Position numbers and translations under genes: made by a program. A stretch of 64,000 nucleotides of DNA from Portulaca oleracea. Lineage: Eukaryota; Streptophyta; Magnoliopsida; Caryophyllales; Portulacaceae. The stretch covers positions 28,616,743 to 28,680,742 of the forward strand of contig CM055872.1 in NCBI GenBank assembly GCA_029582165.1. Reading direction: 5' to 3'. This document shows, piece after piece, positions 55,002 to 64,000 of the stretch (its first letter is position 1; each line of letters begins with the position of its first letter). The notes beneath the pieces are model-generated. The model was not told the origin of the DNA and ran no database searches. It was given only the letters and a program-made list of their open reading frames with translations.

Positions 55002-58000
55002 AATATCAGAATGCCATCTTTCCAAATTTTCTTTTCATAACCAGCAGTTTCATAATTCAATTGAACATTTGTTTGAATTTTTTTTTTTACAGGAACATTT
55101 ATTTGAAAATTAATCACTGTATGACAAAATATTAGGAAAGGAATTAAAGATAACAATCAGGAATAGTTTCAACTTTCAATAGCCTCAGATTACCATGAGA
55201 AAACGAAAAGCAGCTATGTTCGGAGCATTTCATCATCCTTAGGAATCAAAAGACAGCGAATCTACAAACGATGATCTACAGACTACAGTTAGGTAAATAA
55301 ATATAAGATTAATAGCATAGCAAACTCACTAACTTCAAGTATATCATCTTCAGAAACGTCCTTTCCACTCAACTTAGCATCCATGATTGCTGGAATTCAG
55401 GCCATAAAACCATGACATGACGAGAAAATACTATGATGCTAAGAGTTTGACAAAGGGGCTAGTGAGCATTTACCTGTCCATGGGCAAAATGACATCAATT
55501 AAACTACATAATAGGCAATGTTTGCAGATGCAAAAGCATTAAAAAACAGGAACTGGGAAGAACTCAGACGGTAGTAAACCTCACTACAGGTACTGAAACT
55601 GGGAAGTACTTAGATCCTAGGTATTAGCATATACAATCATTTTGATCCTATACAAAATTTATAGCAGTTTCATTCCGTTGAGCAGTTTATGTGTCTGTAC
55701 ACACACATGTAATTCCAAAGATATGCTTCCAAGAGCTGCTGAGTAGGTCTAGAACAATTGCATTCCCATTCACTAAGAATTGTTCAAACCTTTCTACTGT
55801 TTCACCATAGCAGTAAATTCCATTTGAACTTAATGATATAAACCCGTCTTGAATCAGTACAAACCCAGGGAGATTTAAGAAGAGTTGGGTTAATGATAAT
55901 AAGCAACCTCCAGGTGTAAGAGATGGCATAGTTGCATGAAAAATGAGATTGAAGAATAGGTGGGTTCTTAATGTGTGGTTATTGATCCCTTAGACTATTT
56001 GTGGTGCACGTGGAATGAAAAGATTAGAACGATTAATGACTTCAAACACTAAAAAAATTATTGTAGAGAGCTTAAAGGGTTGAGGCTTTTTTGTATATTT
56101 GTACAAGCCTCCTTTTTAATATCGGGAGCATGCCCTTGGTGTCCTTCAATAGATATTGATTACTCAATTTAAAAAAAAAAAAACATATCAGTACAAACAG
56201 AGATCGGACCAGACCACATTGATTTAATTCAGTCTAGTCCATGCCCCAGCAGCTGGTCTTTTCTGTATTTCATCCAGCCTAGCCAAAAAAAAAGGGAAAA
56301 ATTGTATTTTCCGCACTTCATTAGCCTTTGGTTTGTGTTTTTAACAACCCACTCATCAGACTCTCAAAACGCCTTCCCTCTAGTTTCATCCCATTCACAA
56401 GTCAGTCCCTCTTCCAGCTGAACCTATGTCGTCACAGTGAGCTCCATGGCAGTTCAGTGCACTGGACCTACAATACTCCTCGGCTCTTCTTTGGGATCTC
56501 ACACCGCCACAGTCCAAACCCTAGCACAGGCTAATACACCAACATACAATCGCAGTAGCCACAGAAAAAGTTCTCTCCATCTATCTCAAAAGTTAAGACT
56601 CTGGGTGTGTGAAATGTGGTCACCAGGTGCAGTACTCAAGCAAAGATTTATGTGCTCGGAGTATACACTTATGAATTTTGAGGCTCAAAATATTAGGAAT
56701 GTTGATCCTCTCCTTGGTTCCCTCTAGAACACCAATGTGGAATAAAACTTTCTTTCTATTAACTTAATTCCACATTTTTGTTCAAGACGGAACCAATGAG
56801 AGGATCAAGATTCATAATATTTTATGCCATTAAAGATGTATTGTGATAATTACACAACAGTCTTTTTCTCAAAAAATGATAAGTACTCTAGAAGTGCAAA
56901 ACACACGGAATAGAAGTGCTTATCATTGAAGGATGAAATTCAGAAACCAAAGGTGTCTATTCAACATATTAAGACTGATATGATAATAGCAAATCCTTTT
57001 GTTTACAACCTAAGACATTAAGGGGCATGTGCATAGAATGTTTCTTGGTTGTAAGGATGATTAATGTTTAGTTGATTTAGCACTTTGAGCTCAAAATGTA
57101 TCTATGTTTCTAACTTACGTTTAAGCTTCCTATTAATAAAGGTGTACACATGAAATTTCCTAATAGGGATCTTGATAAGAATGTGGAACATAATGTTTTA
57201 CGTCATGTATTTAATCTTTGATGATTTGCGACATGTAGTAGTATATGGAAAGGAAAATGATCCACAAATAGTGTGTAACCACCATAACTCTCATTTTCAA
57301 ATCGTTAAGCATGGGTAATGTATGTTGAACAGAGATGATTACTTAATTTGCACTCTTATGTATGTTGTTGAGTTTTGAATGATCATGCCAAGTGGGAGGA
57401 TGTAAGATATTATTCTATTATGGCTTGATATTAAGGGATATGTAAAGATGATATCCTCTTAACTTGCCTATCAATTTTGGCAAGCATAATGATAGCTTAC
57501 TCTCATGTGTTTTCTGGGTTTTCTGTGCATGAGAGTAAGCTACTTTGTATTGATGGACTCACCCAGAAAACCCACACAAGTAAAATGAAGCAAACACATT
57601 AACCAATCATAAAACATAAAACTCATCCAAAAAATTTGAAAAAAACAAATAATCATATCTCCATTGACTTTACCAAATTTAGATTCATATTAGGCTAATT
57701 GTTAATCCAATTCTAGTTTCAGATCTGAGATCTCTATTCATATTGCAGTAAAGAATCCACAGTAGCTACCAGAAGCATCCCGTGCACAGTTTTCAATTTT
57801 TTTATTTTTTTTTGGATAAGTAACCGAAAGATATATTGCAAAGACACCAAGGAGGTGTCACCCATTACAAAGAAGCAAACACCAAAAACAGTCAAGCCTT
57901 CAAATTCTCAACAATAATATTATCTGCGAAACCTGAAAAACTCAATCAGCTCCACTGACTCAATCAAATCAAGATTCATATATTATGCTAATTGTAATTC

Positions 58001-61000
58001 ATTCTATTTTAAGATCTCAATTCTGATAGTCATAAAGAACGACAGTAGCTACTTTAAGCACCCGAAATACAGTTTTCTACTGATATAGTGCATGATTTGC
58101 CTCGAGTTTTAGGGAGCTTTGATAGCAGATTAGGGAAGTTTTAAATTGAAAATGCGTATATACTCCTCTATTCCTCTATTATTCTTGGTTCTTGTTGCTT
58201 TTGGTGAAAACTTGCATATTTAGAAGCAAAACACTAGTTTTTCCCATAGCTTTGGCAAGACCAAGGGCTCCACCGACCTCCACCACGGATGATCAAGCCG
58301 TGGTACAAATTTCAGGAGAAACGGAGCAAAGAGAAGCAAAACAGTAACCACCACGGTCTGCCCGTGGTGGAGACCACGGAGCGGGGTGGTCCAGTGCAAT
58401 GCGCCGCTGCGGTATTTTGGCAGTAAAAGAAAGGAAAGAAGGGGAGCTTGCGGAGGAAGATTCATTATTCATCAAAAGAAGGAAGTTCCTAAGACTTCCA
58501 TTGCTATTCTTTTCCACACTCCATCAAGAATCATCATTAAATCAAATCGACAGAAGCGAAGAATCGGAATTTGAGAAGAAAATAGCGGCATTTATGGAGG
58601 AAGTTCCACCCGGGATCGAAAGACTCAATGGAATTCTCTTCGTAGTTCGTTCAATCCTTTTCGTATTCTCTTTTGTTTTGAGGTTTGATTATCATGTTTG
58701 GAACATATTTCGTGCTTTTGATGACTATGAGTGAGTAGATTTTAGTTTTCTAGGGTTTTGCAAACCGAAACAATCAAGTTTGATTAGATTTTCGTAGTTT
58801 GTGCTTGAATTTTTATTCTGAATCAATAGAAGGTTGTGTTCTTCTGTTCTTCATGTTCATGAGTATTTGTAAGGCCTCGAATGCTAGTGATTTGAGATTA
58901 GTCTGAGAAGTACTAAAAAGTGAATTAGAATAATCCGACTACCACCCAATTTCGGAAACTAGGGAATCAATTTGATAATCTGATCATTTAAGACCTTCAA
59001 CTTCGATTAACTTGAAAAGCATACAAAAGTTGTTTGTTAGGCTAATTAGAGTAATTCGATTAAGCATCAAAAGAGCAATAGAATTCTTGGTTATCGATTC
59101 TTGATTTGATTGATAGAAAAATTGCACAAGCTAGGTTATAATAGTCAATTCATTGCTAGGAAAGCGATTTCCCTAGAAATTTCTCCCCATTGTTCAAACA
59201 TTGAGTTATTTTCCCTGCTTTATTTGATCGCATTAGTTCACTTAAGCATCCAAATTCCAAAACCGATTAACTTAGCAATCAAGTAGAGGGCTAGCTCATT
59301 GTGTTGCTAGATCGAGTCCCTATGGAATCGACCTTGACGTGCTACAACGTACCCGTGCGCTTGCGGCCCTGTCATCTACATATACTTACATCTATTTTGG
59401 CTTTCATATCAATACCACAATAAGTGAGCTACCCAAAAGAGTGAAGAGGATTTTCAATAGATCATGTCTTAGATGTGCACATAACACATCAAAGTGACCA
59501 CTACCACTTTCCTAGTTATGAAAGAAACATCATTTTCTTCCTTTGATCCAATAGCACGTAGGCTCCACTAAAACTAATCTTCCTTTTTTGTAAGTAATCA
59601 AAAGATATATTGCAAGGACACCAAGGGAAATGTTGCCAATTTACAAAAGGCCAAAAACACTCATGCACTCAAGCTTGTACAACATTCCAACTATACAACA
59701 TCCTCTGCTAAACTAATACATCTTAAGCTGCCATGTTTCAAAAAGAGGCAATGGGTGCTAGAAAATGCATAATTTATCTTAACAAAGATTATCATGGAGG
59801 ACAAACAACTGTCAGGTAAAACTTGGAACTATAAAAACAATAACAAAACCTTACCCTATAAAGAATCACACATTGGATTTCAGATTTGAATGTAGGTCAG
59901 GATCATGAACAGTTGAACAGCAACAAGCACCCAAAAAGACTACAATGAATCTAATCTTACAATTTTATTTCCTCCCTGAACATGATATAAACATATTCTA
60001 AGCATCAACAGTGAGAAAAACATTCAAATACACTATTAGGTTTTGAAATCCCCAACTGTAGGGCTGCTAAACACAATATCCCTACTTTCACATTTGACTC
60101 ATAACAGCGTAAGCTTTAGGAGTGGTATCTGTTAGCAGCCCAACACCGAGTTCGCATCAATTCAAATCAGGTTTTGTGTGAATTCTCGTTTAGACACACT
60201 TGTATTTTAATATCACCCCAAAAAGCATAGTCACACCACATAAAAACCTGAATTTAATTGATTTTAACTTGTTGCTGATTGATTTTAACAACCCTAAAGT
60301 TGGGGATTTCAGAACCTAACGGTCCAAAATCAAAAACTAACCTTGAATGAGTCTGTTGGCCTCTCTCTGATACTCCTGTCCATTAAATTCCACAACTGGC
60401 CTGGGTAGTGTCACCGGCCACCAACTCGGCAACTTGCGTTCTTTTCTGGGCTTCAAATTGTTTGTCAAAGCCTTGGAATCCCGAACGAGGCTCTCAAGAT
60501 CAGCCCTCTCTCGTTCAGCTCTGACTGCAACCACGACTTCTCTCCCTCCCAGGCTCCTATCCCTCCTCCGAACCACCTCCACCTTCCCAACACCATTCCC
60601 ACGCCTCAAACCTGACCCCACCCTCCACAAAACCCTAACCACAACAACCACAACACAGCTCCAAAGCACGACGCCGCCAACGAACCGCACCGTCGAATCG
60701 GAGCAAGACACCACGACCCGATTACTCCTAGGTTCGACGGTGACTAGGGTTTGGAGATCCCTGTAAGCCTCGGTTCCCTCCGAAATGAATCGGTCTAACT
60801 TGGACTCGCAGAAGCTGAGGGTTCTTTGGAGGACGGAGATTGGGGCTTTGTTCTTCAACTGGTCGACGTCGAGGACGAAGTGGAGCCTGACGGAATCTGA
60901 GGGGGAAGTTTGGGAGGAGTCGTTTCTGTTAGGGTTCCGGCGATTGGTTCGCCGGCGACGGCGAGGGTGGGAGAAGGAGAGGGAGATGATTGTCGGACGG

Positions 61001-61080
61001 TGTGTGATGGAGAATGTGGGATAAAGGTAGGAAATCTGGGTTAGGTTGGAGCAACTCATGGCGTACAGAGAGATTCCCAT
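49629..61080 (-). CDS. Host gene: uncharacterised, probably plastid-targeted membrane protein (six exons)
   Basis: Exons, minus strand: 61080-60342, 55389-55334, 53268-53156, 53048-52898, 49978-49886, 49769-49629; total 1293 bp, 430 aa. All introns are GT-AG and the phases close. Residues 1-53 have no acidic residue and many Ser, Thr and Arg, as in a transit peptide. A strongly hydrophobic segment at about 131-153 suggests one membrane span. A Trp-Pro motif (KLPSWWPVTLPRP) follows near 216, then a helical, Ala- and Leu-rich C-terminal domain without catalytic motifs known to me (QLRRICRRSGVQLSV, TAAVAARTRLWFLQAWALEM, VARGLQKHLKLEDREFLLKK). I do not recognise the family. It is the only clearly non-transposon gene in the window and appears intact. 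Confidence 0.85.
49886..49978 (-). CDS. Host gene exon 5
   Basis: 93 bp, acceptor TTCTTTAG, donor TCCTCT|GTAAGT. Encodes ALEMQSKHAEATEELKKICF onward. Confidence 0.85.
51351..51909. repeat. Near-perfect 263-bp inverted repeat in intron 4
   Basis: Arms 51351-51613 and 51647-51909 with a 33-base loop; I see two mismatches. The arm begins GGAAGGGGGGCTTCTTTCTC. It lies within the transcribed host gene, so the pre-mRNA can form a long hairpin. Confidence 0.92.
51910..52130. other. CCA-rich segment next to the inverted repeat
   Basis: Rich in CCACCA and CAACAC, unlike the rest of the intron; could be a captured coding fragment. No splice sites or long frame found. Confidence 0.3.
52463..52714. mobile_element. 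Stowaway-type MITE in intron 4
   Basis: Ends CTCCCTCCTTTCC and GGAATGGAGGGAG with TA duplications (52461-52462 and 52715-52716); 252 bp. Typical Tc1/mariner-derived MITE of plants. Confidence 0.88.
52898..53048 (-). CDS. Host gene exon 4
   Basis: Acceptor TTATACAG, donor GCGTGG|GTAAAT; 151 bp. Encodes the Ala-rich helix region ending RTRLWFLQAW. Only 107 bp separate it from exon 3. Confidence 0.85.
53156..53268 (-). CDS. Host gene exon 3
   Basis: Encodes QLRRICRRSGVQLSVGTENA onward. The acceptor is a GAGCAG tandem; using the second AG moves the start to 53265 and drops one Gln. Donor TCTAT|GTAAG. Confidence 0.8.
53623..54255. repeat. Diverged tandem duplication in intron 2
   Basis: Unit of 313 bp; ACTGAGACCTCCTAAGATGA starts both copies (53623 and 53936), and ACCTGATAGTTGT and CAGAATTTAGTTAAA recur in order. 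Confidence 0.85.
54960..54997. repeat. (TA)n microsatellite in intron 2
   Basis: Short TA run. Confidence 0.9.
55334..55389 (-). CDS. Host gene exon 2
   Basis: A 56-bp exon, acceptor ATTCCAG|CAATC, donor TTGAA|GTTAGT. Encodes AIMDAKLSGKDVSEDDILE and joins exon 1 in frame. Confidence 0.75.
56071..56182 (+). mobile_element. LINE 3' tail with poly(A), intron 1
   Basis: GGTGTCCTTCAATAGATATT and a terminal A run (56171-56182). The same tail type, reversed, occurs at about 57800 and 59587. Confidence 0.5.
56687..56826. repeat. Imperfect inverted repeat in intron 1
   Basis: About 35-bp arms (AATATTAGGAATGTTGATCC with a later complement) and about 65 bases between; a MITE or hairpin-forming segment. 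Confidence 0.5.
57493..57542. repeat. Perfect 15-bp stem, 20-base loop
   Basis: TAGCTTACTCTCATG pairs with CATGAGAGTAAGCTA. A further copy of loop complement lies at about 57563-57580. Confidence 0.6.
57800..57900 (-). mobile_element. LINE 3' tail, intron 1
   Basis: A T run followed by AAGATATATTGCAAAGACAC on plus, i.e. a minus-strand LINE end with poly(A). Confidence 0.5.
58081..59374 (+). mobile_element. Solo LTR in intron 1
   Basis: Ends TGATATAGTG and GGCCCTGTCA, flanked by a perfect 5-bp TSD TCTAC (58076-58080 and 59375-59379); 1294 bp. Near its end GTCCCTATGGAATCGACC resembles the U5 end of Athila/Tat-type LTRs. It contains a GC-rich stretch (58255-58450). Open frames at 58220-58734 lie in this LTR and are not genes. 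Confidence 0.8.
59587..59680 (-). mobile_element. LINE 3' tail, intron 1
   Basis: TAAGTAATCAAAAGATATAT and GCAAGGACACCAAGGGAAAT match the tail at 57800. Confidence 0.5.
60342..61080 (-). CDS. Host gene exon 1
   Basis: From the ATG to a donor in TTCAAG|GTTAGT; ends in phase 1. Carries the transit peptide, the hydrophobic segment and the Trp-Pro motif. A second in-frame ATG at 61059 is a possible alternative start. Confidence 0.85.
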
Positions 61081-61207
61081 GGAGGATGCTTAAACCATTA
61101 CCGGGAAAACCTCTGCTACGGATAGTCTACACAGACTACAGAGGGTTTTTTTTTTAAAGGAAATAATGCAGAGGGTTATGTTAGAATGTTTGGATAAAAA
61201 TATCACT
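61081..61207. other. 5' flank of the host gene
   Basis: Only 137 bp separate the start codon from a MITE. A T run lies at 61148-61156. I see no clear TATA box on the minus strand. Confidence 0.35.
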
Positions 61208-61217
61208 AAACTTAGAA

Positions 61218-61598
61218 GAGTAAATTACATTTACCCAACCTGACATTTGTGGTAATAATTTTTGCACACCCGACATTTGGGAAATAATTTTGACCTTACC
61301 TGACATTAAGTGAAAGTGATTTTTAGCGGTAAAATCTTGTCACTTCTCATCGGAAATGAGGAAATACAATAATGTCCTTATATGACTATGTGAATGTATC
61401 ATGTTGTCCATTAATATTAAGAAGGAAATGACTTAAATGATCCTTTCATCGTTTTATTTCTGATGAGAAGTGATCGGATTTTGCCACTAAAAATCACTTT
61501 TTTCACTTAATGTCAGGTAGGGTGAAAATTAATTCTCAAATGTCGGGTGTGCAAAAATTATTACCACAAATGTCAGGTATGGTAAATGTAATTTACTC
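61218..61598. mobile_element. Mutator-like MITE upstream of the host gene
   Basis: Long terminal inverted repeats (about 65 bp, GAGTAAATTACATTTACC start at both ends) and a perfect 10-bp duplication AAACTTAGAA (61208-61217 and 61599-61608). 381 bp, no ORF. It lies within the promoter-proximal region of the host gene. Confidence 0.85.
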
Positions 61599-61612
61599 AA
61601 ACTTAGAACTTA

Positions 61613-62778
61613 CTCCAAGGTGATCCATTATCCACCTACTTGTTTCTGCTGTGTATGGAGGCTTTATCGGCAATCATCGAAAATGAGGCTTCTAGGAAGC
61701 AAATCGTTGGAGTAAAGGTAGCTAGGAATGCTCCCCAAGTCACTCATCTTTTCTTCGTTGATGATGCCCTCTTTTTCACTGAGCTGGAGGCACGGTCATG
61801 CTTGGCTCTGAAGGGAGCCATTGATAAGTATTGCATTGCCTCAGGCCAAGTGATTAATTTGTAGAAATCATCTATGTGCTTTTCTAAAGCAACTTCTCAT
61901 GATGACAAGGAGGGTATGAAGGTGGTGTTTGGGTATCCGGAATGAGGTTATTTCCAGACTTATTTAGGGGTTCCTACAAAGATTCCTCGTCGACGAGTTG
62001 ATCATTTTGGTTTTATGATTGAAGATGTCCGAAGAAGATTGGATTCTTGGAAATTCAAGATGCTGCCAATGGCAGGGAAATTAGTTTTGATCAATGTGGT
62101 TTTAATGGCTCTCCATCAACATATCTTTAGTATTTATTTAGTACCTAAGAGAGTTGTGGATCAAATTAACTCCATCATTATAAAGTTCCTGAGGGGGAAG
62201 ATGGATGGTAATCGATCCATTCATTGGTAGGGCAAAAACACTGTGTTCAAGCCAAAAGGGGCAGGGGGTTTGGGTGTGAGGAATGTTGGCTGCTACAACA
62301 AGGCTTTACTGCTGAAGTAAGCGTGGAAGACATATACAAACTAGAACCTGTTGATATCCAAGATTTGGAAGGCAAGGTATGGTGTTTCTTCTCCTATTGA
62401 AGACAGAGAGGGAAGTGAGCCTAAAACAAACTGCTCTATGTCTTGGAGGGGTATTGCTCAGGTGACTGGGGCCGTGAAAAGTAAGCTTCGTTGGAGTGTG
62501 GGGAATGGTCAACGCATCAGGGTGATGGATGGGCAGTGAGTCTCGGAGGGGGGGGAAATGTGACTCTGAGAGAGGAGATTGAGGCTAAAAATCTTCAGGA
62601 TATGACTGTTGCATCTCTTGGAACTTTGGATAGAAGAGGTCAGAGAGATTGGAATTGGGAGATGTTGAGACAGTATTTCTCTAGGGAAACGGTAGAAAGG
62701 ATCGCCAGGGTTTTTCCTCCTCAAGAGGGGATTGAGGACGTGCTAATGTGGACAGGTACAAGAAACTCAATATATTAA
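61613..62778 (+). pseudogene. LINE 4 reverse transcriptase, C-terminal part
   Basis: PQVTHLFFVDDALFFTELEA holds a variant of the catalytic block (FVDD for FADD). Later YLGVPTKIPR, MAGKLVLINVVLMALHQHIF and GGLGVRN are present in order. Stops at about 61862, 61944 and 62228 and a frame change near 62540 break it. Confidence 0.8.
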
Positions 62779-63321
62779 GTGAAGGATGGCTATTACACTT
62801 TTCTCTTGCAGGATAATGGGTTGGAACATCCCACTGAGGAGGAGACAAGTTTCTGGAGAATGATGTGGCATTGTGAGATGCCTCCGAAGTTGAAAACCTT
62901 TGCTTGGCGTTGCGCGGTTAATGCACTTCCTACAGGGGAGAATAGATGGAAGAGGAAAATCAGCGAACAAAAGGACTGTTGGTGTGGGCAAGGAGTGGAA
63001 CACATCAATCATCTGTTCAGACATTGCACCATTGCTAAGCATTTATGGCGAGGATCAAGTTTGGGAATCTATTCGGATATGAATAGTGGCATCAGCTGGT
63101 GGGAATGGTTGAAGGCGTGGGTGAAGTATATTTCCAAAAGGAAGGAAGACTGGAAGGCTGTGCTCGAGGACTTTTTTGGGGTCATGTGGGCAATTTGGAA
63201 GGCTAGGAACAGTGTGTGCATCGAGAAGGAGAAGGCCTCTGCTCGCTTGCTGGAGAACCTGCTGCTTAAGGGGTCCAGGAGATTGGGCAGTGGAGGAATA
63301 CAGGGACTGGGCATATGGTGA
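62779..63321 (+). pseudogene. LINE 4 zf-RVT region
   Basis: Open for 180 codons: FWRMMWHCEMPPKLKTFAWR, then CWCGQGVEHINHLFRHC, the zinc-binding pattern, and a helical linker WAIWKARNSV leading to RNase H. Confidence 0.8.
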
Positions 63322-63359
63322 AGCATTCTAAGGATCCAACTCCGAGTGTTGTTGGTTAC

Positions 63360-63757
63360 AGGTGGGGTGGTGAGGAGGTTTGTGATGTTTCCGGGGTTTT
63401 TCTTGTGGATGGAGCTAAAAATAAGAAGTCAGATTCTATAGCTTCAGCTTGGGTCTTCATGGTTCGGGGGCGTATCAAGGTCAAGGAGAAAAGGTTGGGG
63501 TTGGGGTCTCAGTTCTCTTTAGTGAGCTTCTGGCTATCCTTTTTGCTTTGCAGGAGGGGAAGCGACAAGGGTTAAGCAAGATTTTCATTTGGACGGATTC
63601 TACTCTTGCCGTAGAGTCTTTGATTAACCTTAACAAAGTTCCTGTTGAGTGTAGGACGTTAGCTTGGAGTTGCATCTTTGCGATCAAACAGATGGGGTCG
63701 GGAAGGATCTTGAAGGTTCCAAGGCAGATGGTCCATCCAGCGCATCAAGTGGCCTAG
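63360..63757 (+). pseudogene. LINE 4 RNase H domain
   Basis: FLVDGAKNKKSDSIASAWVF (the first catalytic Asp), then after a frameshift near 63490 FSELLAILFALQEGKRQGL with the Glu and IFIWTDSTLAVESLINLNKV with the next Asp. RNase H of this type is known at the C-terminus of some plant L1 elements. Confidence 0.8.
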
Positions 63758-63868
63758 GAGGCCATTCGTAGTATTGGAAGTGTAACTTAGTTGTTTGCTA
63801 TTTTTCTTTTATTCTCTTGTTTGTTTGTGTGTTGTGTTTGTTCTCGGTCGTTTGTTGAAAAAAAATCA

Positions 63869-64000
63869 CAAAACTTTGACCGAAAAAAACATATTATGAA
63901 AATGTCATTAATTTATTATAATTAAGACAAGTTTGCCACTTAACCGGCTAAGGGAAGGAGATTACCTAAAGCAGCTGGTTAATCTTGTGGGTGGGTGTCA
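63869..64000. other. Unassigned
   Basis: Non-coding; nothing recognised. Confidence 0.4.

Larger units (their letters stand above)
61612..63868 (+). mobile_element. LINE 4: 5'-truncated LINE with RNase H domain
   Basis: Starts abruptly inside RT at QGDPLSTYLFLLC, then HLFFVDDALFF and thumb blocks, zf-RVT, an RNase H domain and a 3' end with a short A run (63858-63866). Many frames are broken, so it is inactive. Confidence 0.85.

Noticed and set aside
58220..58734. Possible separate gene in intron 1
   Set aside because: The frames lie fully inside the solo LTR 58081-59374 and have no recognisable domain.

Overview
This is a plant (angiosperm) nuclear window, AT-rich and dominated by nested transposable elements. 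The evidence is Athila-type and chromovirus-like Ty3/gypsy elements with plant tRNA-Asp and tRNA-iMet primer sites, L1-type LINEs, Stowaway, hAT and Mutator-type MITEs, and one six-exon host gene with a probable plastid transit peptide. I cannot name the species; a eudicot is plausible but unproven.

Layout. 1-3484: a minus-strand Athila-like element ('element 1') that has gag and an acidic ORF but no pol; its 5' LTR is complete and its 3' LTR lies outside the window. 3485-4244: two MITE families sitting in (TA)n tracts. 4245-5803: a dead LINE (LINE 1, minus). 5961-28990: a nest whose host is element B (minus-strand Ty3/gypsy). B was hit at least four times: by a 2.7-kb unit with two LTRs in INVERTED orientation (5970-8696, TSD TGTGC), a hAT-type MITE (9808-10319, 8-bp TSD), an Athila element A (13543-22075) whose 3' LTR is followed by a reverse-complement copy of most of tRNA-Asp, and a gag-protease-only element C (23186-27438, TSD CTTCT). 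B's own right LTR runs into the truncated end of a second B copy. 28991-33240 plus 39520-39660: LINE 2 (minus) and LINE 3 (plus), diverging from a compound TA/TG microsatellite. 33241-39514: element D, apparently intact, with a 1490-codon gag-pol ORF, 851-bp LTRs of about 99% identity and TSD TAATT. 39694-40213: a full MITE copy in a TA tract. 41003-46080: element E, with broken gag, no pol and two tandem-repeat arrays. 47101-48896: a solo LTR carrying a nested hAT-type MITE.

The host gene lies on the minus strand at 61080-49629. I could trace six exons (1293 bp, 430 aa) with GT-AG introns and consistent phases. Its introns hold a 263-bp near-perfect inverted repeat, a Stowaway MITE, a solo LTR, LINE tails and a 313-bp tandem duplication. 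Upstream lie a Mutator-like MITE and a 5'-truncated LINE with an RNase H domain (61612-63868).

How it fits together. The TGATG...CATCA LTR families (C, D and the inverted unit) are related. D looks able to supply reverse transcriptase and integrase; C and the inverted unit lack them and would depend on such a partner. Two intermediates of aberrant reverse transcription seem to be preserved: the inverted-LTR unit and the tRNA read-through copy. These are the strongest candidates for something undescribed. All percentages and repeat counts are by eye.
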